A stretch of 5,492 bases of DNA from Burkholderiales bacterium (GTDB lineage Bacteria > Pseudomonadota > Gammaproteobacteria > Burkholderiales > Burkholderiaceae_E), in NCBI GenBank assembly GCA_027489195.1, contig JAIYAG010000511.1, positions 1 through 5,492 on the forward strand. The letters run 5' to 3'. The stretch's first letter is position 1. Each line of letters starts with the position of its first letter. Shown piece after piece: positions 3,831-5,492 of the stretch. The notes under the pieces were generated by a model, which searched no databases, was not told the origin of the DNA, and saw only the letters and a list, made by a program, of their open reading frames with translations. The position numbers were made by a program, and so were the translations under genes.

Positions 3831-5492
3831 ATGCAGCGGGTCGACCCGCCGGCGGGCACGCCCGCCGATGTGCCGGCGATGCGGGCCGCGCTGCGTGCCC
3901 GCCGCGCCGAGCTGATCGACGCGTTCCGGGAGCGCGGCGATGTCCGCCGGCTGCTGCGCGGCATCGTCCGACTCACCGACGGCGTGCTGCTCGAGCTCTG
4001 GCGCGACGCCGGCCTGCAGCCGGACTGCGCGCTGGTCGCGGTCGGCGGCTACGGACGCGGCGAGCTGATGCCGCACTCCGACGTCGACCTGCTGCTGCTC
4101 GTGCCGGCCGGCGAGGATCCGACCCGGGCCGCGCGGCTCGAGCGCTTCATCGGCGCCTGCTGGGACGTCGGCCTGGAGATCGGGCACAGCGTGCGCACCG
4201 TCGAGCAGTGCCTGGTCGAGTCGGCCGGCGACATCACGGTGCAGACCAGCCTGCTCGAGCGTCGCTGGCTGACCGGCCGGCGCGGCCTGTACACCCGGCT
4301 CGGCGAGTTCCTCGACGAGGCGCTCGACGGCCGGGCGTTCTTCCACGCCAAGCTCTTCGAGCTGCGCCAGCGGCACGTGAAGTTCGAGGACACCCCCTAC
4401 AGCCTGGAGCCGAACGTCAAGGAAAGCCCGGGCGGGCTGCGCGACCTGCAGTCGATCCTGTGGATCGCGCGGGCGGCGCGCCTGGGCACCGGCTGGCGAC
4501 AGCTCGCCGCGCGCGGGCTCGCGACCCGGGCCGAAGCGGTGCTGCTGGCCGGGCAGGAACGCAAGCTGAAGGTGATCCGCGCCTGGCTGCACGTGGTGGC
4601 GGGTCGCCGCGAGGACCGGCTGGTGTTCGACCTGCAGGCGCAGGTGGCGCGCGCGATGGGCTTCGACACCGAGGACGCGCGCCTGGCCAGCGAGCAGCTG
4701 ATGCAGCGCTACTACTGGACGGCGAAGTCGGTGACCCAGCTGTCGACCCTGCTGATCCAGAACCTGGAGGCCGAGCTCTTCCCCGAGAACGCGGGCCAGC
4801 CCGAGCCGATCGACGCGGAGTTCCGCAACGTGCGCGGCCTGCTCGAGGCCGTCGACACCGACGTGTTCGAACGTGATCCGAAGGCGATCCTGCGGGCCTT
4901 CCTCACGATGGAGCGCCATCCCGAGCTGGGCGGCATCGGGGCCCCCACGCTCAGGGCGATCTGGCGGGCCCGCGCGCGCATCGACGGCGCGTTCCGCCGC
5001 GACCCGGCCAACCGCGCGGCCTTCCTGGCGCTGCTGCAGTCGCCGCGCGGCGTCACCCGGGCGCTGCGGCGGATGAACCAGTGGTCGGTGCTCGGGCGGT
5101 ACCTGCCCGCGTTCCGCAGGATCGTCGGGCGCATGCAGCACGACCTGTTCCATGTCTACACCGTGGATCAGCACATCCTGATGGTCGTGCGCAACCTGCG
5201 CCGGTTCTCGATGGCCGAGCATGCGCACGAGTACCCGTTCTGCAGCCAGCTCGCGGCGGATTTCGACCGGGTCTGGCTGCTGTACGTCGCCGCCCTCTTC
5301 CACGACATCGCCAAGGGTCGGGGCGGCGACCACTCGACGCTCGGCAAGCAGGACGCGCGGCGGTTCTGTCGCGAGCACGGGCTGAGCGACGAGGATCGCG
5401 AGCTGGTCACGTTCCTCGTCGAGCACCACCTGACGATGTCCTCGGTGGCGCAGAAGCAGGACCTGAGCGATCCCGAGGTGGTCGCGCGCTTC
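3831..5492 (+). CDS. glnD: PII uridylyltransferase/uridylyl-removing enzyme (cut by window edge)
   Basis: GlnD is the glutamine sensor of nitrogen control. It adds UMP to PII proteins (GlnB/GlnK) when glutamine is scarce and removes it when glutamine is plentiful. The 554 visible codons have no stop; E. coli GlnD has about 890 residues, so roughly the last third, including the two ACT domains, is missing. The nucleotidyltransferase motif is VAVGGYGRGELMPHSDVDLL (69-88), with G72, G73, D84 and D86 matching E. coli G93, G94, D105 and D107. Next come PNVKESPGGLRDLQ (194-207) and then the HD hydrolase domain, with QHDLFHVYTVDQH (436-448), FHDIAKGRGGDHS (490-502; H491 and D492 correspond to E. coli H514 and D515) and EHHLTMS (from 531). 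ATG 3831 gives a sensible length, but the 20 nt between the map stop and this ATG contain no SD. ATG codon 17 and GTG codon 14 are alternatives with equally poor signals. Translation is probably coupled to map. Confidence 0.97.
   Translation, partial: MQRVDPPAGTPADVPAMRAALRARRAELIDAFRERGDVRRLLRGIVRLTDGVLLELWRDAGLQPDCALVAVGGYGRGELMPHSDVDLLLLVPAGEDPTRAARLERFIGACWDVGLEIGHSVRTVEQCLVESAGDITVQTSLLERRWLTGRRGLYTRLGEFLDEALDGRAFFHAKLFELRQRHVKFEDTPYSLEPNVKESPGGLRDLQSILWIARAARLGTGWRQLAARGLATRAEAVLLAGQERKLKVIRAWLHVVAGRREDRLVFDLQAQVARAMGFDTEDARLASEQLMQRYYWTAKSVTQLSTLLIQNLEAELFPENAGQPEPIDAEFRNVRGLLEAVDTDVFERDPKAILRAFLTMERHPELGGIGAPTLRAIWRARARIDGAFRRDPANRAAFLALLQSPRGVTRALRRMNQWSVLGRYLPAFRRIVGRMQHDLFHVYTVDQHILMVVRNLRRFSMAEHAHEYPFCSQLAADFDRVWLLYVAALFHDIAKGRGGDHSTLGKQDARRFCREHGLSDEDRELVTFLVEHHLTMSSVAQKQDLSDPEVVARF

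Noticed and set aside
4208..4876. A plus-strand open frame of about 220 codons inside glnD
   Set aside because: It is out of frame with GlnD, which shows continuous family motifs through this stretch. The product is Arg/Ala/Gly/Pro-rich.
3567..5429. A 620-codon open frame on the minus strand antisense to glnD and the end of map
   Set aside because: The plus strand of the same region encodes clear GlnD and Map motifs. The antisense product is rich in Arg, Gly, Ala and Pro with no recognisable domain, as expected for a shadow frame in G+C-rich DNA.

Overview
The window is a housekeeping stretch of a high-G+C proteobacterial chromosome, most likely from a betaproteobacterium of the Burkholderiales type. 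The evidence is the gene order (glnD-map divergent from rpsB-tsf-pyrH-frr, the beta/gammaproteobacterial arrangement) and the proteins themselves. EF-Ts carries KTDAPMMECKKALTEA, CETDFVAKNDDF and a DFAAEVAAQ tail, which I associate with Burkholderiales EF-Ts. Codon third positions are overwhelmingly G or C in all six genes, and nothing in base composition suggests transfer. I see no mobile element, CRISPR array, tRNA, rRNA or broken gene.

Layout. Positions 1-2710 on the minus strand, in transcription order, hold rpsB (ribosomal protein S2), tsf (elongation factor Ts), pyrH (UMP kinase) and the first 53 codons of frr (ribosome recycling factor), which runs off the left edge. rpsB, tsf and frr have clear Shine-Dalgarno (SD) sequences; pyrH has only a weak one. 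Gaps are 37 nt (rpsB-tsf), 137 nt (tsf-pyrH) and 14 nt (pyrH-frr). The 137-nt gap starts with a strong G+C hairpin that has no U-run. Positions 2711-3000 are the divergent control region. It appears to hold a compact promoter pair with overlapping -10 boxes near 2962-2971, and a leader of about 250 nt for rpsB. Positions 3001-5492 on the plus strand hold map (methionine aminopeptidase, complete) and glnD (PII uridylyltransferase/uridylyl-removing enzyme, cut by the right edge after 554 codons).

How the genes work together. The minus-strand operon supplies translation functions (S2 in the 30S subunit, EF-Ts recycling EF-Tu, RRF splitting post-termination ribosomes) plus UMP kinase for pyrimidine nucleotides. 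The plus-strand pair removes initiator methionine from new proteins and senses glutamine for nitrogen control. S2 is known in E. coli to repress its own operon through the rpsB leader, and the long leader here is the natural place to look for the same control.

I found no new system. The points most worth a second look are the overlapping divergent promoters, the structured rpsB leader with an 8-nt direct repeat next to the SD, the tsf-pyrH hairpin, and the lack of a recognisable SD before glnD.
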